DNA of 5,370 bases from Oscillospiraceae bacterium (GTDB lineage Bacteria; Bacillota; Clostridia; Oscillospirales; Ruminococcaceae): assembly GCA_900752625.1 (NCBI GenBank), contig CAADWC010000271.1, forward strand, positions 1 to 5,370, in the 5' to 3' direction. Under the pieces are notes generated by a model. It did not search any database. It worked only from the letters and a program-made list of their open reading frames with translations, and was not told the DNA's origin. Made by a program: the position numbers and the translations under genes. Below, piece after piece: positions 1-5,312 of the stretch; positions within the stretch are counted from its first letter, which is position 1, and each line of letters begins with the position of its first letter.

Positions 1-20
1 CCGCCGCAGGCGGAGGGGGA
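1..20 (-). terminator. Partial GC-rich terminator hairpin, cut by the window edge
   Basis: Bases 1-5 (CCGCC) pair with 9-13 (GGCGG) around a 3-base loop. The arm continues to the right as AGGGGG (14-19). This suggests a longer stem whose other half lies left of the window. It sits about 37 bases past the stop codon of the minus-strand mannanase. On the plus strand the arm is followed by TATTTTATTT, so it could also end a convergent plus-strand gene. The U-tract expected for the mannanase transcript is outside the window, so the call rests on the stem and its position. Confidence 0.55.
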
Positions 21-56
21 TATTTTATTTATCAGTGCTTTGGTTTATTTAACCGG

Positions 57-1721
57 TTACTGACCTCCGTTTTCCTCAAGGAATTTTTCCGTATCCAACG
101 GATAGTTTTTCAGATCCGGCAGTTCGTCCAATGTAAGAACTCTTTCGCTGTTGTAAATTTTATTCCACATTTCAAGAGATGTATATTCGCCCGAAAGCTG
201 CATATCCTTCAGAGTAAACTCACCGTTCCAGGTTGAGAACCACGCCCAGCGGGAACCGTCGTTGAATGCCGCGTCGGGATCAAACAGAGAACCGTTTTCA
301 GTCATTGCAATGATCTTATTGGTGTCGGTAACTGTTTTCATAAGATCATAGGTATCCTTCTGGGATGAGGTGTCATGAGGCTCGGGATACAGGTCGTAGC
401 CGATTATGTCAACATACTCGTCGCCGGGATAATAGGTAGGATCCTGTCCGTTCCATACCCAGATAAGATTGTTGATGTTATGAACATTTGTAAGTCTGTC
501 GTACATAAGCTTCCACAGTTCTATGTAAGCGTCGGCTCCGGAAGAACCCCACCAGAACCAGGGATTCTTCCACTTGGGATCTCCGCCGCCCTCATGCAGA
601 GGTCTCCACAGGATCGGAACGTGATTGTCGTCAAGCTCCATCAGTATTTCCGCTATAGCGTCGATATCTCTTATCAGATAATCGTAGCCTTCAGGATCTG
701 ATCCGTCGAGCGCAGCGGCAAGATTAAAGTTGGTATACTCGGAATAAAAGCCTTCCCACCATGCTCCGCCGTTATAGTTCAGATACGGTTCGGGAGCGTT
801 CCAGTGCCAGCACATAGATACTATTCCGCCCTGGTTGTTCCACCAGTCGATAGCCTGAAGCGGAACCATATCTCCGCCGCCTGAACCGTTTGCCACACGG
901 CTGGGAGAAGATTCGATCAGGTCAAGTCCCAGGATAGCGGGAGTTTTGCCTGTGTTCTTTAATATTTCCCTGAATTCACGGCTTTCCGCACCCTGGTTGT
1001 CTGAGGAATACTGTCCGGAAATAGTATATTTTCCGTAAACGTCAGTCAGGAAGTTGTAAAGACGTCTTGTTTCCTCAGAAGCGTTGGGGTTGCTGAGCGT
1101 ATTGCTTACTTCATACTGGGATAGGTCAAGATCCTCAGCGGGAGTAATCACAAACTTGTCGATATAACACAGACCGTCAGACGCTTTAAAGCCGATTTTA
1201 TGCGTTCCTTCGGGAATAAGGACGTTTGAAGCCACATTTTCACCGAACTGGTCTGTGTTTGTTTTAAATGACGTAAGCGACGCACCGTCTACGGTAATAA
1301 GATTGGAAACGCCTTCCTTATCAGCGGCAGAAGTAATTGTAATATCATAGCTTCCTCCGCCTTCAAACTCGATCTCAAACTCAACGCAATCGCCTTCACC
1401 GGCAATGGAAACAAAGCCGTCGCCGCTGTAGTCGCCGACAAAATTCTGGTTGAGAACCGCTGCGCTGCCCGAGAGCTCGCCTGTTTCCGCTTCTGATTCA
1501 TATCTGAAATCTGCGGGAGCATTGTTCTCGTTCTGAACGTCTGACAAATCAAGATCTCCCAGGGTTTCCACTACGGGAGCGGTGGTAATTACTTTTCTTG
1601 TAGTTGTTGTTTCTCCTGTCGACTCGTCGCCGGATGAATCACCTTTTGAACAGCCTGCCATTGCCGCGGTAAGCGCCGCTGCTGTGATAAAAGACACGGC
1701 TCTTTTTGCATATAAATACAT
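57..1721 (-). CDS. GH26 endo-beta-1,4-mannanase lipoprotein with CBM35/CBM6-like module
   Basis: This is a secreted, membrane-anchored glycoside hydrolase of 554 residues, probably cutting beta-1,4-mannan, glucomannan or galactomannan at the cell surface. A signal peptide (Lys/Arg at 6-7, hydrophobic 8-20) ends in a lipobox MAGC with Cys24 as the lipidated residue. An acidic, Thr-rich linker follows (25-68). Residues about 70-195 look like a CBM35/CBM6-type beta-sandwich: ESEAE near its start, a GDYSGDGFV stretch, and a final CYIDKFVI strand. The GH26 catalytic domain spans about 205-535. The acid/base is Glu377 in WRPLHEGGG and the nucleophile is Glu475 in MTENGS. CWHWN (304-308) and WVWNGQDP (421-428) are typical subsite stretches. 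The ATG start is supported by AAGGAGA (1731-1737) ten bases upstream. It has its own promoter and operator-like sites. GH26 also includes lichenases and beta-1,3-xylanases, so family is secure but mannan specificity is inferred. Confidence 0.93.
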   Translation of the reverse strand: MYLYAKRAVSFITAAALTAAMAGCSKGDSSGDESTGETTTTRKVITTAPVVETLGDLDLSDVQNENNAPADFRYESEAETGELSGSAAVLNQNFVGDYSGDGFVSIAGEGDCVEFEIEFEGGGSYDITITSAADKEGVSNLITVDGASLTSFKTNTDQFGENVASNVLIPEGTHKIGFKASDGLCYIDKFVITPAEDLDLSQYEVSNTLSNPNASEETRRLYNFLTDVYGKYTISGQYSSDNQGAESREFREILKNTGKTPAILGLDLIESSPSRVANGSGGGDMVPLQAIDWWNNQGGIVSMCWHWNAPEPYLNYNGGAWWEGFYSEYTNFNLAAALDGSDPEGYDYLIRDIDAIAEILMELDDNHVPILWRPLHEGGGDPKWKNPWFWWGSSGADAYIELWKLMYDRLTNVHNINNLIWVWNGQDPTYYPGDEYVDIIGYDLYPEPHDTSSQKDTYDLMKTVTDTNKIIAMTENGSLFDPDAAFNDGSRWAWFSTWNGEFTLKDMQLSGEYTSLEMWNKIYNSERVLTLDELPDLKNYPLDTEKFLEENGGQ

Positions 1722-1730
1722 TTTAAGCTT

Positions 1731-1737
1731 TCTCCTT
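1731..1737 (-). promoter_or_regulatory. Ribosome binding site of the mannanase gene
   Basis: AAGGAGA on the minus strand, ten bases before the ATG whose protein begins with a complete lipoprotein signal peptide. It fixes the start codon. Confidence 0.8.
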
Positions 1738-1759
1738 ATAGTTTAACTGTTTGGTTTTT

Positions 1760-1777
1760 GCAGTTGCTCCGAACTGC
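1760..1777 (-). promoter_or_regulatory. Leader hairpin in the mannanase 5' UTR
   Basis: Minus strand GCAGTT-CGGAGC-AACTGC gives a perfect 6-bp stem with a 6-base loop. It lies between the predicted transcription start (near 1782) and the ribosome binding site (1731-1737). A further CAGTT on the minus strand (1745-1749) can compete for the AACTG arm, so two exclusive hairpins are possible. No U-tract follows, so it is not a terminator by itself. Function is unknown. Confidence 0.4.
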
Positions 1778-1788
1778 TGCTGAAATAC

Positions 1789-1817
1789 ATTTTATACTCA
1801 CTTTTTAACGTTGTCAA
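1789..1817 (-). promoter_or_regulatory. Sigma-A promoter of the mannanase gene
   Basis: Minus strand -35 TTGACA (1817-1812, perfect consensus), a 17-base spacer, then -10 TAAAAT (1794-1789). An alternative -10, TATAAA (1796-1791), would give a 15-base spacer. The predicted start is near 1782, giving a leader of about 60 bases. The -35 overlaps an operator-like palindrome at 1803-1816. Confidence 0.75.
1803..1816 (-). promoter_or_regulatory. Possible LacI-family operator overlapping the mannanase -35
   Basis: Minus strand TGACAACGTTAAAA matches the cre-type consensus TGAAARCGYTTWCA at 11 of 14 positions, with the central AACGTT palindrome intact. It covers most of the -35 box, a place where bound repressor would block transcription. 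On its own it is weak. It gains weight from a better site with the same AACGTT core 49 bp upstream. Confidence 0.35.
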
Positions 1818-1840
1818 TAGCTTTTATCGGGTTTTACAAT

Positions 1841-1853
1841 CAGTTCAAAACTG
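1841..1853. repeat. Short inverted repeat upstream of the mannanase promoter
   Basis: CAGTT-CAA-AACTG is a perfect 5-bp inverted repeat with a 3-base centre. It overlaps by two bases the operator-like site at 1852-1865. The same CAGTT/AACTG arms recur in the mannanase leader. It may be part of a compound operator. Confidence 0.4.
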
Positions 1854-1865
1854 GAAACGTTTTCT
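1852..1865 (-). promoter_or_regulatory. CcpA/LacI-family operator-like site upstream of the mannanase promoter
   Basis: Minus strand AGAAAACGTTTCCA agrees with the cre consensus TGAAARCGYTTWCA at 12 of 14 positions, with the central CG that LacI-family proteins read. It is centred about 76 bp upstream of the predicted transcription start. Catabolite repression by CcpA or control by a local sugar-responsive LacI-type regulator would both suit a mannanase. Which protein binds cannot be told from the sequence. Confidence 0.5.
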
Positions 1866-1907
1866 CCTTCGGCTTAAACGATTGCGTAAATTTTTCGTTT
1901 TTAGCGG

Positions 1908-2744
1908 CTATTTTCTGAGTATTTTTTTATATACCCATTTGGTGAATCCTGACGGAAGTATAAATAGTCCCAGTTGTATTGCGCACGGGATTATCATATC
2001 TGCAAACGAAGAGAATCCGGATTTATGAATAATGCGTCTTACATTTATAAAGCCTTTTGTCTGTTTCCAGCTTCCGCGTTTTTTAAAATCTTCATCGGAT
2101 ATCCTGTATCTGACCAATGGTTCCGGGATATTCTGGCCTACTGCTCCGTTCTGCAGCATTCTGACAATAAATTCATAGTCCTCGCATAATTTTATGTCTG
2201 AATAACCGCCGACACTTTCTGCCGCCGATTTTTTAAAGGCGATAGTTTGCCGGTTAAAAGGATTGCGGCGTCTGGCATATTTTAATATCTGGTCGTGTTT
2301 GACGGGCATTTTCTTTACGCTCACCGTTTCTCCCGTTTCACTGTTGAATTCTTCAACAAAGGTTCCCACTATATCCAGTTCAGGATGCGTTGCAAACAGA
2401 ATTATCTGCTTTGCACAGCGGTCAGGCAAGGAAATATCATCCGAATCCATTTTCACTATTATAGGACAGGAACAGGCGTTGATCCCGGCATTATTAGCCA
2501 TTCCGACTCCTACGTTCTCATCTATTCTTATGATCTTTATTATATCCCTGAACTCGCTCTGAAAGGATTTTGCAATAATATTAAGTTCGCAGGTCAGCTT
2601 TCCGTCGCACACAAGCACAAGCTCATCGGGCGGATACGTCTGCATAAGCATGCTTTCCAGGCTCTCGTTGGGATTGGCGGGAAGTTCCTTATCGTATACC
2701 GTCATAAGAACGCTATACGGCGGAAGCCGGTATTTTTTTCTCAC
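1908..2744 (-). CDS. Family 2 glycosyltransferase (GT-A fold), surface polysaccharide type
   Basis: A 278-residue GT2 enzyme that transfers a sugar from a nucleotide-sugar to a glycan or lipid-linked acceptor at the inner membrane face. The first beta-strand is YSVLMTVYDKE (10-20), followed by SLESMLMQTYPPDELVLVCDG (28-48), typical of short rhamnosyl/galactosyl-type GT2 proteins. The metal-binding DxD lies in MDSDD (99-103), an NPFN motif at 161-164, and the catalytic ED at 188-189 (CEDYEF). The C-terminus (about 248-270) is hydrophobic and ends in a basic YKKILRK tail, suggesting membrane contact. I chose the GTG at 2742-2744: an in-frame TTG at 2775-2777 would add 11 residues but has no ribosome binding site and lies only about 14 bases from the predicted transcript start. 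Divergent to the phosphotransferase gene, so probably the same glycan pathway. Donor and acceptor are unknown. Confidence 0.88.
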   Translation of the reverse strand: MRKKYRLPPYSVLMTVYDKELPANPNESLESMLMQTYPPDELVLVCDGKLTCELNIIAKSFQSEFRDIIKIIRIDENVGVGMANNAGINACSCPIIVKMDSDDISLPDRCAKQIILFATHPELDIVGTFVEEFNSETGETVSVKKMPVKHDQILKYARRRNPFNRQTIAFKKSAAESVGGYSDIKLCEDYEFIVRMLQNGAVGQNIPEPLVRYRISDEDFKKRGSWKQTKGFINVRRIIHKSGFSSFADMIIPCAIQLGLFILPSGFTKWVYKKILRK

Positions 2745-2757
2745 GGTTCTGATATAT

Positions 2758-2768
2758 ATCACCCCTTT
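2758..2768 (-). promoter_or_regulatory. Ribosome binding site of the GT2 gene, with long spacing
   Basis: Minus strand AAAGGGGTGAT matches most of the anti-Shine-Dalgarno complement AAGGAGGTGATC. It lies 17 bases (counted from GGGG) before the chosen GTG, which is longer than usual. A 12-bp palindrome, TGATATATATCA (2750-2761), fills most of the gap and could loop out to shorten it. The position of this site decides against the upstream TTG start. Confidence 0.5.
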
Positions 2769-2797
2769 GGGATGCAAAATCGCTGTTCTTACTAATA

Positions 2798-2826
2798 AGT
2801 ATAGCAGATGTTCATAATTTTGTCAA
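2798..2826 (-). promoter_or_regulatory. Near-consensus extended -10 promoter of the GT2 gene
   Basis: Minus strand TTGACA (2826-2821), a 17-base spacer, then TATACT (2803-2798) preceded by TGC, an extended -10. One base from consensus overall. The start should be near 2791, giving a leader of about 47 bases to the GTG. Confidence 0.85.
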
Positions 2827-2993
2827 TTATTTTTTACCGCATTTTGAGTTTATTTATAATAGTATACCCCACATCTTGAATTTTAGAAAAAATTGTATAT
2901 ATTTATTACATAATTTTCAAAAAACATTTGTGATAGGTATTGGATACAATATACTGTTTTAGTTGTTAATTAATTGTAATTGGCGAACAGCAC

Positions 2994-3022
2994 TTGATTC
3001 TCCTACAAATCTATGTTATACT
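2994..3022 (+). promoter_or_regulatory. Extended -10 promoter of the glycosylphosphotransferase gene
   Basis: TTGATT (2994-2999), a 17-base spacer, then TATACT (3017-3022) preceded by TGT, an extended -10. The start should be near 3029, leaving a leader of about 75 bases with an inverted repeat at 3046-3072. Confidence 0.8.
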
Positions 3023-3045
3023 GTATATCGACAAAGTTATTATGA

Positions 3046-3072
3046 AAAATATCCGTTGACAAAGGATATTTT
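3046..3072 (+). promoter_or_regulatory. Perfect 9-bp hairpin in the phosphotransferase leader
   Basis: AAAATATCC (3046-3054) pairs exactly with GGATATTTT (3064-3072) around a 9-base loop. It sits between the predicted transcript start and the ribosome binding site AAAGGAGAG (3085-3093). Only four T residues end the stem and CCGG follows, so it is a poor terminator. It could be an mRNA regulatory hairpin or a DNA operator for a dimeric regulator. Confidence 0.5.
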
Positions 3073-3084
3073 CCGGTAAAAATG

Positions 3085-3093
3085 AAAGGAGAG
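3085..3093 (+). promoter_or_regulatory. Ribosome binding site supporting the GTG start
   Basis: AAAGGAGAG, ten bases before the GTG at 3104. The next in-frame Met is residue 39, beyond the first membrane helix, so the GTG is the sensible start. Confidence 0.75.
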
Positions 3094-3103
3094 CGAAACG
3101 GTA

Positions 3104-4513
3104 GTGAAAAACAAAGAGCAGTTTAAAAGAATACTGATTTTTCTTTCCGGCTTGATTATTGTGGCGGCATTTTCAAAAGCGTTCGCTCATGTATGGTATG
3201 AGTATTACAACAGCAAGATGCTTGACCCTTTCTGGAGAAGAGGAAACATACTGCTGATTTTGATATACGCTTTGGTGTATGTGCTTGTGACAAGAAGCGT
3301 AAGCGGATTTAAGGTATCATATCTGAAAACCGGAGCTTTATTTGGCTCGCAGATCCTGGGAATTATGGTCACAAACGTCATAACCTATGTTCAGATAAGC
3401 CTTATCGGACGCGGACGTCTGGATGTTGTGCCAATGCTGATGCTTACGGCAGTTGAATTGGTCCTGGCGTTTGTGTGGAGCTTTTGCTTTAACAAGCTGT
3501 TTACAAGGATATATCCGCCGAGGAAGATGATCATAGTTTACGGAAATGCGAACGCCAGGGATCTTGTGCAGAAAATGAGCAACCGTCAGGATAAATATCT
3601 GATCTGTTCGTCCATAAGCTGCGATGAAGACATAGAAGTGATAAAGGAACAGATATTGAAATACGAGGCGGTTATAATCTCGGACGTGCCGAGTGAACTC
3701 AGGAACAAGCTTTTAAAATTTACGCTTGATCGGTCAATCAGAACCTACATAAATCCCAAGCTTTCGGATATAATCATCAGAGGGGCGGAGGAGTTTCATC
3801 TTTTTGATACACCGCTGCTGCTCAGCAGAAATGACGGTCTTACTTTTGAACAGGCGTTTGCAAAACGTTTTGTAGATTTGCTGCTGGCGGTTATCGCTTT
3901 TGTAATAGCGTCGCCGTTTATGCTGATAACAGCTATTGCCATCAAGCTTTACGACCGCGGACCGGTGCTTTATTCGCAGGAAAGGCTCACTATAAAAGGA
4001 AAAGTATTTAAAGTGTACAAATTCCGCAGTATGATAGTAGACGCCGAAAAGGACGGAGTGGCAAGACTTGCAGGGAAGCAGGACGACCGGATCACTCCCG
4101 TCGGCAAGATAATAAGAAAAATACGCTTTGATGAGTTGCCCCAGCTTTTAAATATTCTCAAAGGAGATATGTCCTTTGTAGGACCTCGTCCGGAGCGTCC
4201 GGAGCTTGCGGAAAAATACGAGGAAACAATGCCGGAATTCCGCTACAGACTTAAAGTAAAAGCAGGACTTACAGGTTACGCTCAGGTTATGGGAAAATAT
4301 AATACAACGCCGTACGATAAGCTTAAGCTTGATCTTATGTACATTGAACAGCAGTCCATGCTGCTCGACCTGAAAATAATACTTATGACGATAAAGACCT
4401 GCTTTGTTCCCGAAGCTACAGAAGGCGTTTCAAATTCAGAGATGCTGGAAACCCGCCGTCAGGAGCATCCTCAGCGTGCGAAGGAGGAGCTTGATAAAAT
4501 CCTCAAGCCTTAG
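3104..4513 (+). CDS. Polyprenyl glycosylphosphotransferase (WbaP/EpsE-type, large monotopic PGT)
   Basis: A 469-residue membrane enzyme that moves a sugar-1-phosphate from a UDP-sugar to undecaprenyl phosphate, the first committed step of capsule, exopolysaccharide or other surface glycan synthesis. The N-terminal part has about four membrane helices (near 8-28, 48-64, 76-97, 110-130). A Rossmann-like, CoA-binding-type domain follows (about 140-240, starting IIVYGNANARDL). The C-terminal Bac_transf catalytic domain runs from about 252. It contains the re-entrant hydrophobic helix (254-282), YSQERL (290-295) and KVYKFRSM (303-310). The catalytic Asp343-Glu344 dyad is in FDELPQ, followed by GDMSFVGPRPERPE (354-367). 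GKYNTTPYDKLKLDLMY (397-413) is a common Firmicutes variant. A charged tail covers about 440-469. Length is normal for the large class and all key residues are present. The sugar (Glc, Gal or an N-acetylamino sugar) cannot be told. No flippase or polymerase is nearby in the window. Confidence 0.93.
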   Translation: MKNKEQFKRILIFLSGLIIVAAFSKAFAHVWYEYYNSKMLDPFWRRGNILLILIYALVYVLVTRSVSGFKVSYLKTGALFGSQILGIMVTNVITYVQISLIGRGRLDVVPMLMLTAVELVLAFVWSFCFNKLFTRIYPPRKMIIVYGNANARDLVQKMSNRQDKYLICSSISCDEDIEVIKEQILKYEAVIISDVPSELRNKLLKFTLDRSIRTYINPKLSDIIIRGAEEFHLFDTPLLLSRNDGLTFEQAFAKRFVDLLLAVIAFVIASPFMLITAIAIKLYDRGPVLYSQERLTIKGKVFKVYKFRSMIVDAEKDGVARLAGKQDDRITPVGKIIRKIRFDELPQLLNILKGDMSFVGPRPERPELAEKYEETMPEFRYRLKVKAGLTGYAQVMGKYNTTPYDKLKLDLMYIEQQSMLLDLKIILMTIKTCFVPEATEGVSNSEMLETRRQEHPQRAKEELDKILKP

Positions 4514-4526
4514 CTTGCAAAACGGC

Positions 4527-4535
4527 TGATATAAT
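4527..4535 (+). promoter_or_regulatory. Possible extended -10 promoter for the acetyltransferase gene
   Basis: TGATATAAT contains a perfect -10 (TATAAT, 4530-4535) with the TG extension. No good -35 lies 16-18 bases upstream (GCCTTA at 4507-4512). Extended -10 promoters can work without one. The predicted start near 4542 leaves a leader of about 118 bases. There is no convincing terminator after the phosphotransferase gene, so read-through is also possible. Confidence 0.45.
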
Positions 4536-4601
4536 TTACAAGCTGTTCGTTTCAGAAGCAACAACGGACAGTTTATTTTTCAGGGAAATTTTTGTTTATT
4601 G

Positions 4602-4636
4602 CCGCCGGCATCCGGGCCAATGCCTCTATTGGCGGA
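4602..4636 (+). promoter_or_regulatory. GC-rich structured leader before the acetyltransferase gene
   Basis: In an otherwise AT-rich spacer, GCCAAT (4616-4621) pairs with ATTGGC (4628-4633). The outer pairs TCC/GGA (4611-4613, 4634-4636) form with a two-base bulge. Two other stems are possible: CCGCC (4602-4606) with GGCGG (4631-4635), and CCGG (4605-4608) with CCGG (4612-4615). They exclude each other in part. The structure ends 13 bases before the ribosome binding site. No T-run follows it. It matches no riboswitch class I recognise. Confidence 0.4.
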
Positions 4637-4649
4637 TTATTAAAAAAGC

Positions 4650-4655
4650 AGGAGA
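4650..4655 (+). promoter_or_regulatory. Ribosome binding site that decides the acetyltransferase start
   Basis: AGGAGA, with AGGAG ending six bases before the ATG at 4661. The reading frame stays open upstream to a TTG at 4592, but that start has no such site and would run through the leader hairpin, so 4661 is preferred. Confidence 0.8.
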
Positions 4656-4660
4656 TAAAA

Positions 4661-5209
4661 ATGAGCATCCAATTAAAAAGAGCAGATAAAAAAACGTCAG
4701 ATTATCGTAAAATAAAAAGGCTGTATAAAAAAGCTTTCCCGGCAGAAGAAAGAGCGCCGTTCTTTCTTCTGTCAGTAAAAGCAAAGAAGGATTGCGCCGA
4801 CTTCTGGGCGCTTTACGACGACAAGAAGTGGATCGGATTGATGTATGTAGTAAATTATGCAGACATATCCTATATTTTCTATTTTGCAGTTTCCGAATCG
4901 GAAAGAGGAAGAGGATACGGAAGCGAAGCTCTGAAAGCGGCAAAAGCCAGATATAAGGGGCGTAAGCTGTTTCTTGCCATCGAGCAGCTGGATAAGAATG
5001 CGGAGAATTACAGCGAGCGTGTCAAGCGCAAGCAGTTTTACCAAAGAAACGGTTTTGAAGAACTGAATCAGAAGCTCAGGGAAGCAACTGTGGTTTATGA
5101 GCTGCTGGGCATAGGTGGTGCGATAGAAGCGAAAGAATACGACCGCATGATGAAGGAGTATCTTGGAAGAATATTAAGCAAGCTTGCAGTAATGAAAATT
5201 ATAGAGTAA
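4661..5209 (+). CDS. GNAT-family N-acetyltransferase
   Basis: A 182-residue cytoplasmic protein of the GNAT superfamily, which moves an acetyl group from acetyl-CoA to an amine on a small molecule or protein. The acetyl-CoA pyrophosphate loop (motif A) is clear: a beta-strand YIFYFAVS (71-78), then R82-x-x-G85-x-G87 in ERGRGYGSEAL and its helix. Motif B is seen as FYQRNGFEEL (126-135), the usual helix-turn before the last strands. The N-terminal KIKRLYKKAFPAEERAPF (17-34) is a stretch often seen in Firmicutes GNAT proteins. The last 30 residues form a probable helix (KEYDRMMKEYLGRIL). Length is normal and nothing is missing. It lies 147 bp after the phosphotransferase gene on the same strand, with its own possible promoter and a strong terminator. 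It could modify an amino sugar of the neighbouring glycan pathway, but nothing in the sequence shows this; the substrate is unknown. Confidence 0.85.
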   Translation: MSIQLKRADKKTSDYRKIKRLYKKAFPAEERAPFFLLSVKAKKDCADFWALYDDKKWIGLMYVVNYADISYIFYFAVSESERGRGYGSEALKAAKARYKGRKLFLAIEQLDKNAENYSERVKRKQFYQRNGFEELNQKLREATVVYELLGIGGAIEAKEYDRMMKEYLGRILSKLAVMKIIE

Positions 5210-5240
5210 TAAGCTGTTAAGCGATTTTACGGTATAATAT

Positions 5241-5280
5241 AAAATCTCCGGCTCGAACCTAAGCCGGAGATTTTGTTGTC
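5241..5280 (+). terminator. Strong rho-independent terminator after the acetyltransferase gene
   Basis: AAAATCTCCGGCT (5241-5253) pairs perfectly with AGCCGGAGATTTT (5262-5274) around an 8-base loop. TTTTGTTGT follows on the plus strand. The left arm starts with A residues (TATAATATAAAA), so the minus strand also reads as a U-rich end and the element may work in both directions. Confidence 0.92.
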
Positions 5281-5312
5281 CATTTGTCAATGATGTGAGA
5301 CTAAAAAGTAGG

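Larger units (their letters stand above)
2745..3103. other. AT-rich divergent intergenic region without a gene
   Basis: This spacer separates the minus-strand GT2 gene from the plus-strand phosphotransferase gene. Each side carries its own strong promoter (2798-2826 minus, 2994-3022 plus). The middle (about 2830-2985) is very AT-rich, with TTAATTAA (2966-2973), GTATAC (2863-2868) and a small inverted repeat TATTG-GATA-CAATA (2938-2951). A weaker plus-strand promoter is possible at 2928-2955 (TTGTGA, 16 bases, TATACT). I see no coding sequence or RNA gene here. Confidence 0.7.

Noticed and set aside
375..701. Plus-strand open frame of 108 codons inside the mannanase gene
   Set aside because: It lies antisense to a well-supported GH26 domain, has no ribosome binding site and no recognisable motif.
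1289..1552. Minus-strand 87-codon frame overlapping the mannanase carbohydrate-binding region
   Set aside because: It is a different frame of the same strand inside a continuous coding domain. No frameshift is needed, since the main frame is intact from signal peptide to stop.
1876..1900. AAACGA/TCGTTT inverted repeat after the GT2 stop as a terminator
   Set aside because: The stem is six pairs, AT-rich, with a 13-base loop and no T-run on either strand. The GT2 transcript may read through toward the mannanase gene.
2295..2795. Plus-strand open frame of 166 codons opposite the GT2 gene
   Set aside because: The minus strand here encodes the GT2 first strand and DxD motif with its own promoter and start. 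The antisense frame shows no family features.
3056..3061. TTGACA near 3056 as a second -35 for the phosphotransferase gene
   Set aside because: No -10 lies at 16-18 bases downstream; that position falls on AAAATG beside the ribosome binding site. The bases form the loop of the leader hairpin.
3082..3126. 14-codon leader peptide frame (ATG AAA GGA GAG...) overlapping the phosphotransferase start
   Set aside because: No ribosome binding site precedes it and it includes the Shine-Dalgarno site of the real gene. No repeated regulatory codons are seen.
4512..4547. AGCTTG/CAAGCT and AACGGCT/AGCTGTT pairings after the phosphotransferase stop as a terminator
   Set aside because: The stems are short, with large loops or a wobble pair, and no T-run follows. 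A promoter -10 lies in the loop.
4592..4660. N-terminal extension of the acetyltransferase from a TTG at 4592
   Set aside because: It would translate through the GC-rich hairpin and lacks a ribosome binding site. The ATG at 4661 has AGGAGA at ideal distance and gives a normal GNAT N-terminus.
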